In this document: positions 63,843 to 64,000 of the stretch, piece by piece
Layout of the letters: every line of letters starts with the position of its first letter
Numbering within the stretch: the first letter of the stretch is position 1
Assembly: GCF_000524195.1 (NCBI RefSeq)
Contig: NW_020170393.1
Location: forward strand, 1,214,523-1,278,522
DNA: 64,000 bases
DNA from: Echinococcus granulosus
Lineage: Eukaryota; Platyhelminthes; Cestoda; Cyclophyllidea; Taeniidae
Direction: 5' to 3'
Translations under genes and position numbers: made by a program
The notes under the pieces: generated by a model
What the model saw: only the letters and a program-made list of their open reading frames with translations
Database searches by the model: none
Told to the model about the DNA's origin: nothing

Positions 63843-64000
63843 GTGTAGCGTCCCGAGACTTTCCTGAAGACGAAAAAAGGCACAATACTTGGGCAGAATA
63901 TATGTTCAGCACAAAGAGGGTGTTTGGGCTATTAACATGGCCCGAAGGCCAGCCGACCCAGAGAGGCACAGGAAGGCTAATTCAAAGTTCAAAAGTGGCA
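63843..64000 (+). repeat. R1 terminal repeat, cut by the window edge
   Basis: It begins TGTAGCGTCCCGAGACTTTC, then GAAGACGAAAAAAGGCACAA and GGCCCGAAGGCCAGCCGACC, and runs off the right edge. Whether an interior follows is not visible. Confidence 0.75.

Noticed and set aside
1..64000. CRISPR arrays, operons, tRNA or rRNA genes
   Set aside because: None seen; the window is eukaryotic and no cloverleaf-like or rRNA-like segment was recognised by eye, though a covariance-model scan was not possible.

Overview
This is a nuclear eukaryotic window, most probably from a flatworm and by inference a tapeworm. The evidence is intron-split housekeeping genes with canonical GT-AG borders, many introns of only 31-38 nt, about 43% GC by eye, one gene per 8-9 kb, and dispersed short LTR-like repeats. 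The gene density suggests a compact (taeniid-like) cestode genome, but the species is not proven.

Layout, left to right. At 1-414 (-) lies the N-terminal part of an acidic protein that runs off the window. At 4997-7215 (+) is a mitochondrial fission factor (Mff/Tango11) homologue. At 9398-11953 (+) is eIF2-alpha, converging on FEN1 at 12692-14455 (-). FEN1 is divergent from a nine-exon ankyrin-repeat gene at 15082-25164 (+), whose long introns hold repeats. At 30474-31949 (+) is a single-exon rhodopsin-like GPCR. At 37282-49542 (-) is a KAT7/HBO1-type MYST acetyltransferase in ten exons with repeat-filled introns. It shares a 662-bp divergent promoter region with SF3B3 at 50205-56560 (+, twelve exons). 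From 62495 down to at least 59071 (-) is a major-facilitator transporter of oxalate/formate-antiporter type, converging on SF3B3.

I rebuilt exons by joining reading frames across splice sites and comparing them with family sequences known to me. Splice phases close completely for eIF2-alpha, FEN1, the ankyrin gene, KAT7 and SF3B3, and for the first nine exons of the transporter. The last junction of Mff and the C-terminus of the transporter are unresolved.

Three repeat families fill the rest. R1 is a terminal-repeat retrotransposon-in-miniature-like element: about 200-bp TGTAGC-starting repeats flanking about 0.7 kb of non-coding interior, present as full copies and solo repeats. R2 is about 600 bp and occurs twice. 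R3 is about 0.8 kb and occurs three times in one orientation in and beside KAT7, plus one fragment.

The genes do not form a pathway. They are mostly core functions (translation initiation, DNA replication/repair, histone acetylation, splicing) plus organelle division, signalling and transport. The most striking observations are the 5'-biased micro-introns, the D86-to-E change in the FEN1 active site, the Mff homologue, and the R1 elements.
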